Under the pieces are notes generated by a model. That model was not told where the DNA came from. It was given only the letters and a program-made list of their open reading frames with translations, and did no database searches. Positions 51,501 through 62,300 of a stretch of DNA of 64,000 nucleotides are shown here, in pieces; the stretch's first letter is position 1; every line of letters starts with the position of its first letter. The translations under genes and the position numbers were made by a program. The DNA lies in NCBI RefSeq assembly GCF_000002985.6, contig NC_003283.11, positions 18,787,501 through 18,851,500 of the forward strand, given 5' to 3'. The stretch comes from Caenorhabditis elegans (taxonomy: Eukaryota > Nematoda > Chromadorea > Rhabditida > Rhabditidae).

Positions 51501-51817
51501 CTCGCCGCTGGGTACTCTCTCGGTTAACCTCGCCGCCGGCCGCCTCTCGATTCGGTCGGCGGGAATTAGTGAATTTTTCGCCGTTTTTCAGGTTTTTTGA
51601 TACATTTTCAATATTTTCAATGTACTTGGTATTGATTTTTAATAATTTGATGTAAAAATTGAAATTTTTGAGGAAAAAAATTTTCTGAAAATTTTTCATT
51701 TCGAAAATTTTCCAAAAATTTTTTCCCCTTTTTTTTTACCGATTTTTGCATCATTTTTTTCTGAAATTAAAATTTCCTGTTTTTTTTCTCAAATTTTGAC
51801 TTATTTTAGGTTTGAAA

Positions 51818-54800
51818 ATGGAATTAGAGCCATGTTCAAGCTCCCCGGAGCGGTGTAAAGTTTGTGGTGACACGGGGAATGGTATGCATTTTGGAGCATT
51901 CACCTGCCGGGCTTGTGCTGCTTTTTTTAGGTAATTTTAAGGCTTTTTTTTTCAACTATGACTTTGCAAATTATTAAATTAAATTAATATTTATCCGAAA
52001 AAAAATTTCACAAAATTTTTTTTTTTTTTTTTAATTGAAATTTTGAAAGTTATCCCAACAATTGCGGGGACATGGGACACTCTGGGACACTTTTAAGCAA
52101 AATATTCAGATTCTACGTAAAATTTCTAAAGTTTTGAGCCCCATATTGACTATATTCTGTAACATTGAATTTTCAGGCCGAATTAGGCCCGATTTAGGCC
52201 GTATCAGGCCAAATCCGACATTTTTGTACGTCAGAGGCAGTTTTTTGAAGAAAATTAGCACACTTTGTAAATTGTCCGATATTTTGACATCCGTATAGAT
52301 TATGTTCCAAAATTTAGGTGTTCAGGCCGAAATAGGCCCAATTTAGGCTGTTTCAGGCCAAAAACCAATATTTTCGGGCATCCAATACAATTTTTTGCAA
52401 AAAATTGGTCAACTTAGCAAATTTTCTAAAGTTTTGACCCCCATATTGACTACGGTCTGGAATTTTGGATTTTCAGGCCGAAATAGGCCCAAATTAGGCC
52501 GTTCTAGGCTGAAAACCGACATTTTCGTCCACCAAAGACAGTTTTTTGCAGAGAACCAATAAGCTTTGTAAATTTTCTGAAGTTTTAACATCCATATTTA
52601 GCTAGGTTCTGAAACTTTCGCTTTTAGGCCAAAATAGGCCCAATTTAGGCCGTTCTAGGCCAAAAATCAATATTTTTGGGAATCCATGACATTTTTCTGC
52701 AAAGAATCGGTTAGCTTCGCTAATTTACCAAAATTTTGGCATTCATATTGGCTAGGCTCTGAAAATTTCGATTTTCAGGCCCTTCCAGGCCTAAATTGGG
52801 CCGAAAATCAAATTAATCAGAATAGTCGATATGGGTGTCAAATCAACGCAAATTTTATGGAGATCTTGAAAAACGCACAAAATTTGCCTCAGGGGTTTAT
52901 CAATTTTCATAAAATTTGATTCAGAAGAGCCGCCAGCCGAAAATTCCTGAGAAAATGTGAAAATCACTTGATTTTTGCACTGAAATGCAAAAATTGCCGA
53001 CTTCAGAGGTGTTATGAGGCTGGGATGAGCTCGGAGAGTAAGTTTTTTGAGAATTTGTCTGAAAATTTGAAAAAATTTCAGATTTCCAGTTTTGCCGGGA
53101 CCTCATTGGCGCGAAGGGAGCAATTCCGAAATTGAAAGTTCCTAAGGTAAATTTTAAATTTTTAAAAGTGAAAAATCAATAAATTCTCCTGATTTTGTGA
53201 AAATCGAAATAAAAACAATAAAAATCGATTTTTGAAAAAAAAAATTTTCTTTTGAAAAATCATGTCCCTACAATTGTTGGGACATGGGACACCCTGGGAC
53301 ATTTTTCAATAAGATATTTGAGTTTTTCATAAAATTTCCAAAGTTTTGACACCCATATTGACTAGGTTCTGAGAAGTTCGATTTTCAAGCCGAAATAGGC
53401 CCCATTTAGGCCATTCTAGGCCAAAAATCAATATTTTGTAGGCATTCGAGAAAATGTTCCGCCGAAAATTGGTAAGTTTTAAAACATCCATTTAATTTTC
53501 CAATTTTTTACTTTCAGGCCATTCCGAGTTGAAATAGGCCGAAATAGGCCCAAACATAAAATTTTGCAAATTTTAAGGAGAATCTAATCTGATTATTTTA
53601 TTAAAAACCGAGGGCCAATGTCCCATGTCCCTGTAATTGTCGGGACAATTTTTTTTTTTTGAAAATATCGATTTTTCTCAATTTTTTCCTTTTTTCAGAG
53701 TTTTGAACAAACAGTTGGGCGACCATATTTCGTGCTCCAGTGTGACCCGGAAGTGCTCTTTTTGAGGAGAAATATCATAGATTGCGTACCGTTATTGGAA
53801 AAAGCTGAGAAACTTATCGAATTTGTGAGTTTTAAGGTAAAAAATGTTAAAAACTAACAGAAAACTTAATTTTTTATTAATTTTGTTCAAAAATGACAAT
53901 TATTGAAAATTTTGTCCAAATGGCGCAGTGTGATTTTCGCCGACTACCAATCACACGTCCGGGGTTGGAGTCCCCGCTGTGGCAGAATTTTTTTTAAATT
54001 TTTTTGCGAGGCGATTTTAAGGCAAATTTAGGCTTCTGAATTCGATTTTTCAGGTTTTAAAGCCCGGAAACTAACGGTTTTCTCAAAAAATCGCTTTTTT
54101 CAGGGTTCCGAGTCTCCGGTGTTTTCAAAAAACCGTCTGCTCAAACTAGCGCAAGGCTTACAACAATTTCAAGACGCTAAATCAAATCAAGTGAAATTTG
54201 TGCAAAAAATGGGCCAGAAAGAGATTATGTCGTTTTTCGAGACGGATTTCCTGTGCGCCACCAAATGGTTCACGTATTTGGACGAATTTCAGTTTTTGGA
54301 CAAAAATCAGCAGGTAAAATTATCAAAATGGGTAGAAATTATTGAAAAATCCAAAAAGAAACCCTTGAAATTACGAAAATTTATCAAAAATCAAGTTTTT
54401 CCTTGAAAAAATCCAATTTGTCCCGACAAATGCAGGGACATGGGACATTTGGGGTGACCTGGGAAATTTTTCATTGCTGAATTTGAAATCTCCATCAAAT
54501 TTCCGACAATTTAACACCCATATCGACTATGTTTGGACAAAATATGGGTTTGGCCCAAAGACCCGGCCTATTTCGGCCCGAAACGGCCCAAGACTAAAAT
54601 ATTCAAAATTTACAGTAAATTGGTGTTGAATAAGGTTGTATTTCTTTAAAAAATATCAATTTTTGTTTCAAATTGTCATCAATACTCAAAAAAACCGGCC
54701 TATTTCGGCTTGAAACGGCCCAAAACTAAAATTTTCTAATCTTACAGGAAATTGGTGTCATGCATAGATATATTTTACAAGTACAATCAAAGTTCAAATC

Positions 54801-57788
54801 AAAATTGTATTTAATGCTCGAAAATGTTGTTTTTCGGCCCAAAACCGGCCTATTTCGGCCTGAAACGGCCCAAAACTCAAATTTTCAAAACCTATGCAAT
54901 ATGGATGTCAAATTTGAATGAAATTTTGTGGAGAATTCAAAAATCGCATTGAAAAAGTTCACAAATGTCCCCAAAATGTCCCATGTCCCTGAAACTGTCG
55001 GGACAAAACTTTTTTCAATTTTTTTTCAATTTATTTTCAGCTGACACTAATGCAAGGCATTTGGCACGTGTGGTCCCGTCTGCACAAGTTGGCAGTTTCA
55101 GCAATGGGCCGGCGACGTGGAATTTGTGACAAAAATACGGTTATGGTCAGCCACCAGAACGAGTTTGCAGTATGCGATCTAAATGAGATTGAGGTGGACA
55201 TGTCGTGGTGCACTAATTTTAGCAATGAGCAAATGAGATAGTAAGTTTAACAGAAAAAAACCTGAAAATTTAGACAAAAATTGGTATTTTTTATGCTTGT
55301 CTCAGCAATTGCGGGGACGTGGGACATCTGAGACAGTTTTCGTTAAGAAATTTGAGCTCTCCGTAAAATTCCCGTTAATTTGACACCCATATTGCCTAGG
55401 TTCTGGCAACTTTGAGTTTTGGGCTGTCTCAGGCCGAATCAGGCCCACTTTTAGGCCCAAAATCTTTTACTACGGAAATTGGCCAGTATTGATCTCGAAA
55501 TCTTGAAAATTATGTTTTCAAACTCAGTTCTATATTAAAATTAGTTTGTATTTTGAAATTTTAAGTTTTGGGCCGTTTCAGACCGAATTAGGCCGAAAAT
55601 TCCGCCAGAAAATGTATTACTTTGTAATTTCGGCATCATTTTAATATTTGCACTTGTGATTTCGGCTTTCTAGTAAATTTTCCATATAATTCAAAATTTC
55701 ATGATTTTAGGTCGTTTCAGGCCGAATTAGGCCGACTTTTTTGGCCCGAAATTTTTTTCAATCCGGAAAGTAGCCAGAATAAATGTCAAGATTTCAAAAA
55801 ATACGTGTTTAATTGAAATTCCACCTTAGGTTGTGAGATGTTGAGTTTTGGGCCGTTTCAAGCCGATTTAGGCCGATTTTTAGGCCTGAAACCCTGATTT
55901 TTTGGAATCAAGCCGATTTTAATTTTCAAATTTTTGAAATCGCGTGCTTGATTCAAACTTAATATTAAAATTTTTCTATGTTTTGAGAATTTATAGTTTC
56001 GGGCTGTTTCAGGCCGAGTTTTAGGCCCGAAAACTTATAATATGGGAATATAGCCAATATGGGTGCCAAAATTTCAGAAATTTCGTGCACTATTCAAAAT
56101 TAATACTGAAATTTGTCCCCGGATGTCCCATGTCCCGACACTTGACGGGGCAACTTTTTTTTTTTCAAAAAAAATTTCAAAGCAACATAACTTTGTCAAT
56201 TTTAGAAATTTTTTTTGAGATTTTTAGTTCAAAATGCTCGTAATTTTTATGTCTAAAATGAGATGTACTAGAAACATTAAAAATCCAAAATGAAAATTTC
56301 CAGCTTCCTAGACACATCCCATGACAGTTACGTCTACCAAGTAATGGACGAAATGCTTGGCTTGAAGCCAAATGACGTGGAATTGAGCTACATGATGTGC
56401 CAGCTGTGTCTACAGTATGCAGGACAACGATTTCAGGGAGAAATTCTGGAATTTTGCGAAAAAATGCTGGGATTTTTGGCCGATGACCTACATAGCTACT
56501 ATGTGAAGCAGTTGAGAATGCCTAATTATGCTGCGAGATTGGCAAAGCTTATGAAAATTAATAATAGGATAAAAGTGAGTGAAAAGCTTGAAATTTGGAA
56601 AAAATCTGAAATTTTGAAAAAAAAAATTTTTTTCGAAAATAGAAAAAAAAAATTTTTTTTTTTGGAAAATTCTAAAAAAATTTTTTTTTTAGTTTTTTAA
56701 ACTTTAAGTTCTCAATTTTCAACTCTAAGCAACCTTCAAGCCCAAAAATTCCAGGAAAGCGTGCTAAAAACGCGCCAACGGCAGCAAATCGCGGAGCTTT
56801 TCAACGTTTGGACTGTCGATTTCTCGCACCCCGAATTTTTCAGAGATGCTTAATTGTTTTAGGTAGTTTAGGCTTTATTTGGGCTTTAAAATTATATGAA
56901 ATGCCTTTAATTGGTTTAGTTATGATATTTTGGAGTTTATTGATTTTTTGAAAAAAAAAATTTTTTGAAATTTTTAATTTTTGTCCCGTCAAGTGTCGGG
57001 ACATTAGGACACCCTGGGACATTTTTGACTGCAAAGTTTGGATTTAGCACAAAACTTGAACCTGATTTGGCCCCCATATTGGCTAAATTCTGAAATTTCA
57101 AGGTCAGGCCGTTTCAGGCCATTTTAGGCCCGAATTATCAACATTATCAGAATCTAGTCATTTTTGTTGCGCGCTAGACCCAAAATCGACGTAAAATTCA
57201 AATTTTCATATACGAAATCCTGAAAATCTCCAGAAAATCTAAAAATTTCGAATTTCAAAAAAAAAAATTACAGAAGCTCTCGAAACCACTTGTCCCCGAC
57301 AACTGCGGGGACACATGGGACATTTTTAACTGCGAAATTAGAAATGAGCGTGAAATTTGAACAGAATTTGACCCCCATATTGGCTCTATAGAGAAATTTC
57401 AAGGTCTAGGCCATTTCAGACCGTTTCAGGCCATTTTAAGCTTGAAATCTCAGAAACTTCAAAGTTCAGTCTTTTTTAACTTGAAATGAACACGCAAACC
57501 CCCTAAAAAACGTATTTCAAAGTTTGAGCTGTTTCAGGCCGTTTCAGGCCGTTTCTGGCCTAAATTTCAAAATTATCCGAATATAGTCAATATGGGTGTC
57601 AAATAAAGCTAAATTTCACGGGGAATTCAAATTTTTACACGTAAAATCTGCAAAACTGCTGGAAATTTGATTTTTTTCAGGTGGACATGCTGAAAATGCG
57701 TCAACGTCAGGAAATCTCGCGGGTTTTCGACATTTGGACCATCGATTTTAGCCATCCAGAATTTATCCAGGATGCTAATGCTTGTTAA
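51818..57788 (+). CDS. nuclear hormone receptor C with duplicated last exon
   Basis: Exons are 51818-51930, 52925-53037, 53082-53146, 53699-53824, 54104-54313, 55041-55240, 56304-56574, and either 56755-56853 or 57681-57788 as the last exon. All phases close, giving about 398 or 401 aa. Zinc finger 1 is normal (CKVC...CRACAAFFR). Finger 2 reads RRAASRKFLRKCENH then KCKNC, with only three of four cysteines before RLQRC, so a zinc ligand appears lost. The ligand-binding domain has GSESPVFSKNRLLKLAQGL, ATKWFTYLDEFQ, GIWHVWSRLHKL and LKPNDVELSYMMCQ. Both last exons encode the helix 12 region (VDFSHPEFFRDA and IDFSHPEFIQDANAC). Each long intron holds one repeat element. NHR-D is its tandem paralogue. 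Confidence 0.9.
52049..52850. repeat. foldback-family repeat in NHR-C intron 1
   Basis: Left end ATCCCAACAATTGCGGGGAC, then four tandem units of about 145 bases, each with AGGCCGAAATAGGCCCAATT-like words and a CATATTGACTA-type start. It ends at GTCGATATGGGTGTCAAATC near 52818; the right outer end is missing. Confidence 0.7.
53260..53652. repeat. foldback element in NHR-C intron 3
   Basis: Left end ATGTCCCTACAATTGTTGGG and right end GTCCCTGTAATTGTCGGGAC, with ACACCCATATTGACTAGG inside the left side. The right inner end has decayed. Confidence 0.8.
53912..53984 (+). repeat. tRNA-like unit in NHR-C intron 4
   Basis: TGGCGCAGTGTGATTTTCGC and the subfamily word CACACGTCCGGGGTTGGAGT; the B box carries one change. 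It sits in a 279-base intron, which it largely fills. Confidence 0.8.
54416..55010. repeat. foldback element in NHR-C intron 5
   Basis: A complete copy. Ends are GTCCCGACAAATGCAGGGAC and GTCCCTGAAACTGTCGGGAC. Inner ends are ACACCCATATCGACTATG and CTATGCAATATGGATGTC. Three tandem GGCCTATTTCGGCCTGAAAC units lie between. Confidence 0.85.
55296..56152. repeat. foldback element in NHR-C intron 6
   Basis: Left end GTCTCAGCAATTGCGGGGAC and right end GTCCCGACACTTGACGGGGC. Inner ends are ACACCCATATTGCCTAGG and ATAGCCAATATGGGTGCC. Five units of GGCCGTTTCAGGCCGAATTA occupy the core. Confidence 0.85.
56981..57610. repeat. nested foldback sequences between the two last exons of NHR-C
   Basis: Two left ends in the same direction (GTCCCGTCAAGTGTCGGGAC at 56984; GTCCCCGACAACTGCGGGGA at about 57291) and one right inner end (ATAGTCAATATGGGTGTC near 57582). 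One element appears to have been partly duplicated or inserted into another. Confidence 0.7.
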
Positions 57789-59316
57789 TAGTCTAACATA
57801 TATGAATTGTATAAAATTGTGAAGATTCGCGGCATTTTTTTGTAGTTTGTAGTATTTTTTTGGTTTAAAATCCAGGTTATTTGCATTTACATACTATTTT
57901 TTGAACGTTATAAAGGTCAAATTAATAAAAAATTCAGTTAAAACGGTAAAATTTAATAATTTAAGGCACATTGATTAGTTTTGGAAATAAATATTTTTGT
58001 TGAAAATTTTGAATAAATATCAAAAAAAAATTTTTTTTTGAAATTTTTTTTTTGGACATTTCAACCTTAAAATTTGACACAAACACAAAATTCTGATCAG
58101 AATTGACACCCATATTGACTATATTCTGATATTTTAAAAATCAGGCCAAATGGGCCGTTTTAGTCCGTTCTAGGCCCGAAATATCAAATTTATTTGGATC
58201 TAGTCAATTTTTTTGTGCACTAGACCCAAATTTGACGAAAAATTCAAATTTTCATATATCAAATTCTGAAAAAAAAAAAGTTTTGAAATTTTTTGAAAAA
58301 AATTCAAAAAAAATTTTTTTTTTCAAAATGTTTTTCTTTCGCTCGAATATTATTTTAATGTACTAGTACACTATAAAAACATTAATTAAAATTATTCCCC
58401 CGCATAACAATCTCATATTACCAAGGGATTATACATGTTTTCCACTAATGAACACCGGAGCCATGGTAACCGTATTTCCTGTATGACAGAGGGGTTGTAG
58501 TGGTGTGAGATTTGTGAACTTGTATTTTATATAATAAATTCCAAAGTATATTGATGTTTTCTAAAGTTTTAAAAAATTTTGGGCAAAAAAATTAATTTTG
58601 AAAAAAAAAAATTTTTTTTGGAAATTTTTTTTGGAATTTTCTAAAATTTTCTTGAAATGTTATACTTTATCACTATCCCGAAAAAAGTATAAAAAAATTT
58701 AAATTATTTTCCTACGTCACACACCCACGCATCCAAGCTTCTTCCAACTACTAATCTCGTATTTTTCCTCTAAAATATATTTTTTCAAAGAAATCCTATT
58801 TTCCACTAGCTTATCCTTATTAAATACTAGTCTGACCATTTTTAAAAACAAATTTTTTCTTTCAAAATTTCATTTTTAGGAATTTTGAAAATTTGGAAAA
58901 ATTGAAAAAAAAAATTTTCGAAATTTCTTTTTGGAATTTTTTTTCAAACAAATTTTAATTTAAATCCTTAAGTATTTAAATCTTTCTTAATATCAATTTT
59001 AACCTTTTTTCCTATCAATACTTAAAAATTTAAGAATAAAAATTTAGATTTAAAAAAAAAATTTTGAAAAAAAATTCAAAATTTTTTTTCAATTTTTAAA
59101 GAATTTTTTCCAAACAATTTTGCAAACCCGAATGATCAGTTTAAAGTCAAAATTAATCCGCTTTCCGCCAGTCATATATGCATCATAATATATTCATCAT
59201 GATTTCCGGCTCACGGAGCACTTTTTTTTGGTTTCCCCCAGCTTAAATTTCAATTCAATTCTAATAATAAATTCTTTTCTGTGAATTTTAAAGTTAAAAC
59301 CACGTCTCTCATCACA
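57789..59316. other. intergenic region between NHR-C and NHR-D
   Basis: A half GGCC element (ACACCCATATTGACTATATT at about 58105, core to 58200). The rest is alternating A and T runs, a somewhat less AT-rich block near 58440-58540, and unique AT-rich sequence. The NHR-D promoter lies just before 59317 with no CTGCGTCT motif. No gene was seen. Confidence 0.55.
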
Positions 59317-62300
59317 ATGGATCTCATCGCATCGACCTCAATATTATCCCAGGAAGAGTCATCGGAGCTTATTTGTGCTGTGTGCTCACAGCCGGCACGT
59401 GGAAGACACTTTGGAGCAGTCGCCTGCCGGGCTTGTGCTGCATTTTTTAGGTGAGCTAGCTGGAAAATTTGGATCCCGGAAAAATTTCAGTTTATAAAAA
59501 ATTCAAAAAAAAATTTTTGAAAAAAAATTCGAAAATTTTTTTTTCGAAACATTTTTTTTCTCGAAAAACTTATTTTGTTAATCAAATTGAAGCTTAAACT
59601 AATTTTTCTATATTCTCTCAGTATACAAAAGAAAATGAGCCAAGCGGGGACTCGAACCTACGGCCTTTCTTTTCAAAATTTTGCTCCCAGCCACCCTCTA
59701 ACCTACTGAGCCACTTATACACCTATTTTCCAAGACGCTATGATAGCCTGGGACACTTTAGACTACAAAATTTGAATTCAGCACAACATTTCGGCCTAAA
59801 ATGACCCCATTTTGGATATATTCTGGAACTTTGAATTTTCAGGCAAAATGGGCTGTTTTTTTAGGCCACTCCAGGCCCGAAACACCAAAATTATCAGAAT
59901 TCAATTAACTTTGTTGTGGTATAGACCCAAATTTTACGGAGAATTCAAATTTTCATATATCAAATCTTGAAAACCTCCAGAAATTCCATTTTTCAATGAT
60001 ATAGGCCGTTTCGGGCCATTTTAGGCCCCAAAAATCAATTTCATCTGATTATAGTGATTGCAAATGTCTGTTTTACACAATCCATGAAAAAATTCAAGTT
60101 TTTTAGCAATAGACGCTTTTTTAGTGCAGTGCCAGACCGTTTCGGGCCGTTTTAGGCCGCTTCAGGCCGCTTTTGGGCCCAAAATTTCAAAATAGTCAAT
60201 ATGGGTGTCAAATCGGTAGCAAATTTTACGCTGATTAATTTTTCAATTGCCATTTTTCGACAACTCTTTTAGTTTTTGAGATATTCGCCGATTTTAGTCA
60301 ATAGTCGGAAAATTTTGCAGTTTTTGACGATTATCTCAAAAACTAGAAGAAATAACGAAAAATTGTCAACTGAAAAAATAATCAGCGTAAAATTTGCATC
60401 TGATTTGACGCGCATATTGGGCATTTCGAAAATTTTTGACTTTTTGTATTTTCCGACTCCGCCCACAGTTAGGCTCAAAATGCTCCAAATTCCTCCAAAC
60501 TTAAAAAATCTCAAATTTTCAAATTTTTTATCTAAGCTTGTACACAATAGGTTTGACCACCCAGCTTAGCCCTCAAATTCAAAAAGTGTCCAAGTGGCGC
60601 AGTGGGTTAGGTGGGCAAACCAAAAACAATGCCACAGGTTCGACTCCACGCCAGGGTCAATTTTTTTTTTTCTGAGCTAAATTTAACTTTAAATATTAAA
60701 ATTAAGGTACTTTTTTAAAATAAAACTCAAAAAATAAAAATTTCAGACGCGCAGACGCCGCCAAAACCACAGTAAAACCGTGTAAAAAAGGCGGAAATTG
60801 CCAAAACTTGCTGAATAATAACGGATGGTTTGACTGTAAATTTTGTCGACTTCAGAAGTGTTATGAAATTGGAATGAACTCAGCAAGTATGTGGAAAAAC
60901 TTTTAATTTTTATTCCTAAAAAAAATTTTGAAAATTATTTTTTCCAGATTTCCAATTCGACAGGGACCCGATTAGCACTAAGCTCACAAATGTCCCAAAC
61001 GTAACTTTAAGCCGAATTCCAACTCAAAAATCAATAATTTCAGAGTATGGAAGGTTTTCTGGGCCGCCCGCACTGTGTAATTTTTGTGGACCCGGAAGTT
61101 GTCCGCTGCGAGAAGGATCTCATCGATTGTACAGATCTCTTACGGAAAGCCGGGCGGATTTTAAAGGAGGTTAGTGTGCGAAGTACGAAAAAAGTTTTTT
61201 AAAAAGTTTTGCCACTAGTGGGGGTCGAACCTGCGACATACTGCGCGTCAGTCATCCCTCTTACCCACTGAGCCACTTGGTCATTTTTTTGGATTTTTGT
61301 TTTGAACTAGAATTTGCAAATTCTGCGTTTAAATTACGTATGTAAACTGAGAATCTGTAAAAAATTTAGGTTTTGCATATTTCGGAGCATTTTGAGCCAA
61401 GTTGTGGGCGGAGTCTAAATATCCGGAAAAATTCAATTTAATCAATACAGGTGTCAATTCAGTAGCAAATTTTACGCTGATCAATTTTTCTGTTGACAAT
61501 TTTTCGATATCTCCTTCAGTTTTTGAGAAAAACGCCAAAAACAGTGAGATTTTCAGCTTTTTGCCCTAAATCGACGAATATCTCGAAAACTAGACGAGAT
61601 ATCATAAAAATTTCTACAGAAAAACTGATCAGCGTCAAATTTAGCACCGATTTGACACCCATAATGGGCACTTTCAAAAAAATTGATTTTTTTGGCTCCG
61701 CCCACAACTTTGCTCAAAATGCTCCAAAATGCTCTAAAGCTCTATTTAAACTTAAAAAAACAACAATTTCAAATTTCGTAAGTAATTTTGAACTTAACAA
61801 TATTAAAATCCACGCTAAAACAGCAAATTCAAAAAGGTGTCCAAGTGGCTCAGTAGGTTAGAGGGATGGTTGATACCCAAATTTTAAGAATAGGTCGCAG
61901 GTTCGAGTCCCGACGGGGCGCAATTTTTTTTTGACTTTTTAAAGTCTTTTGACTATTTACTGAAATAATTTTTTTGCAATGCGAAGGAAATTTCAAAAAG
62001 TTTTTTTTTTCAAAATAAATTTTTCGAAAAAAAATTTTTTTTTTTGTTTTTTTTTCTAAACTTTATTTTTTTTTTCAATTTTTCAGGGCTCCGAATCACC
62101 GCTCTACACAAAATCTAACCTACAAAAACTAGCAGAAGCTTTACAAAAAATCGATATTTGCCACGATTCATCGCCGAGTCAACCGGTAAAGCTGGTCACC
62201 AAATACGGGAAGGAAGAAGTTTTTTCATTTTTTGAGCAAGATTTTCTGAAAGCTACACGATGGTTCACTTATTTTGATGAATTTCAAGATTTGGATCAGG

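Larger units (their letters stand above)
49698..51817. other. divergent intergenic region between P450 and NHR-C
   Basis: It contains the P450 promoter with two short inverted repeats (listed), two plus-strand tRNA-like units (about 50033-50104 and 50350-50418), a GGCC element at about 50520-51395 ending in GTCCCCGAATGTCCCC-like sequence, and the NHR-C promoter. No further gene was seen. Confidence 0.65.

Noticed and set aside
14208..53984. The tRNA-like units as functional tRNA genes
   Set aside because: T-arm and D-stem are good, but the 5' and 3' ends do not pair into an acceptor stem and the anticodon arm is not formed. The same body recurs dozens of times with substitutions.
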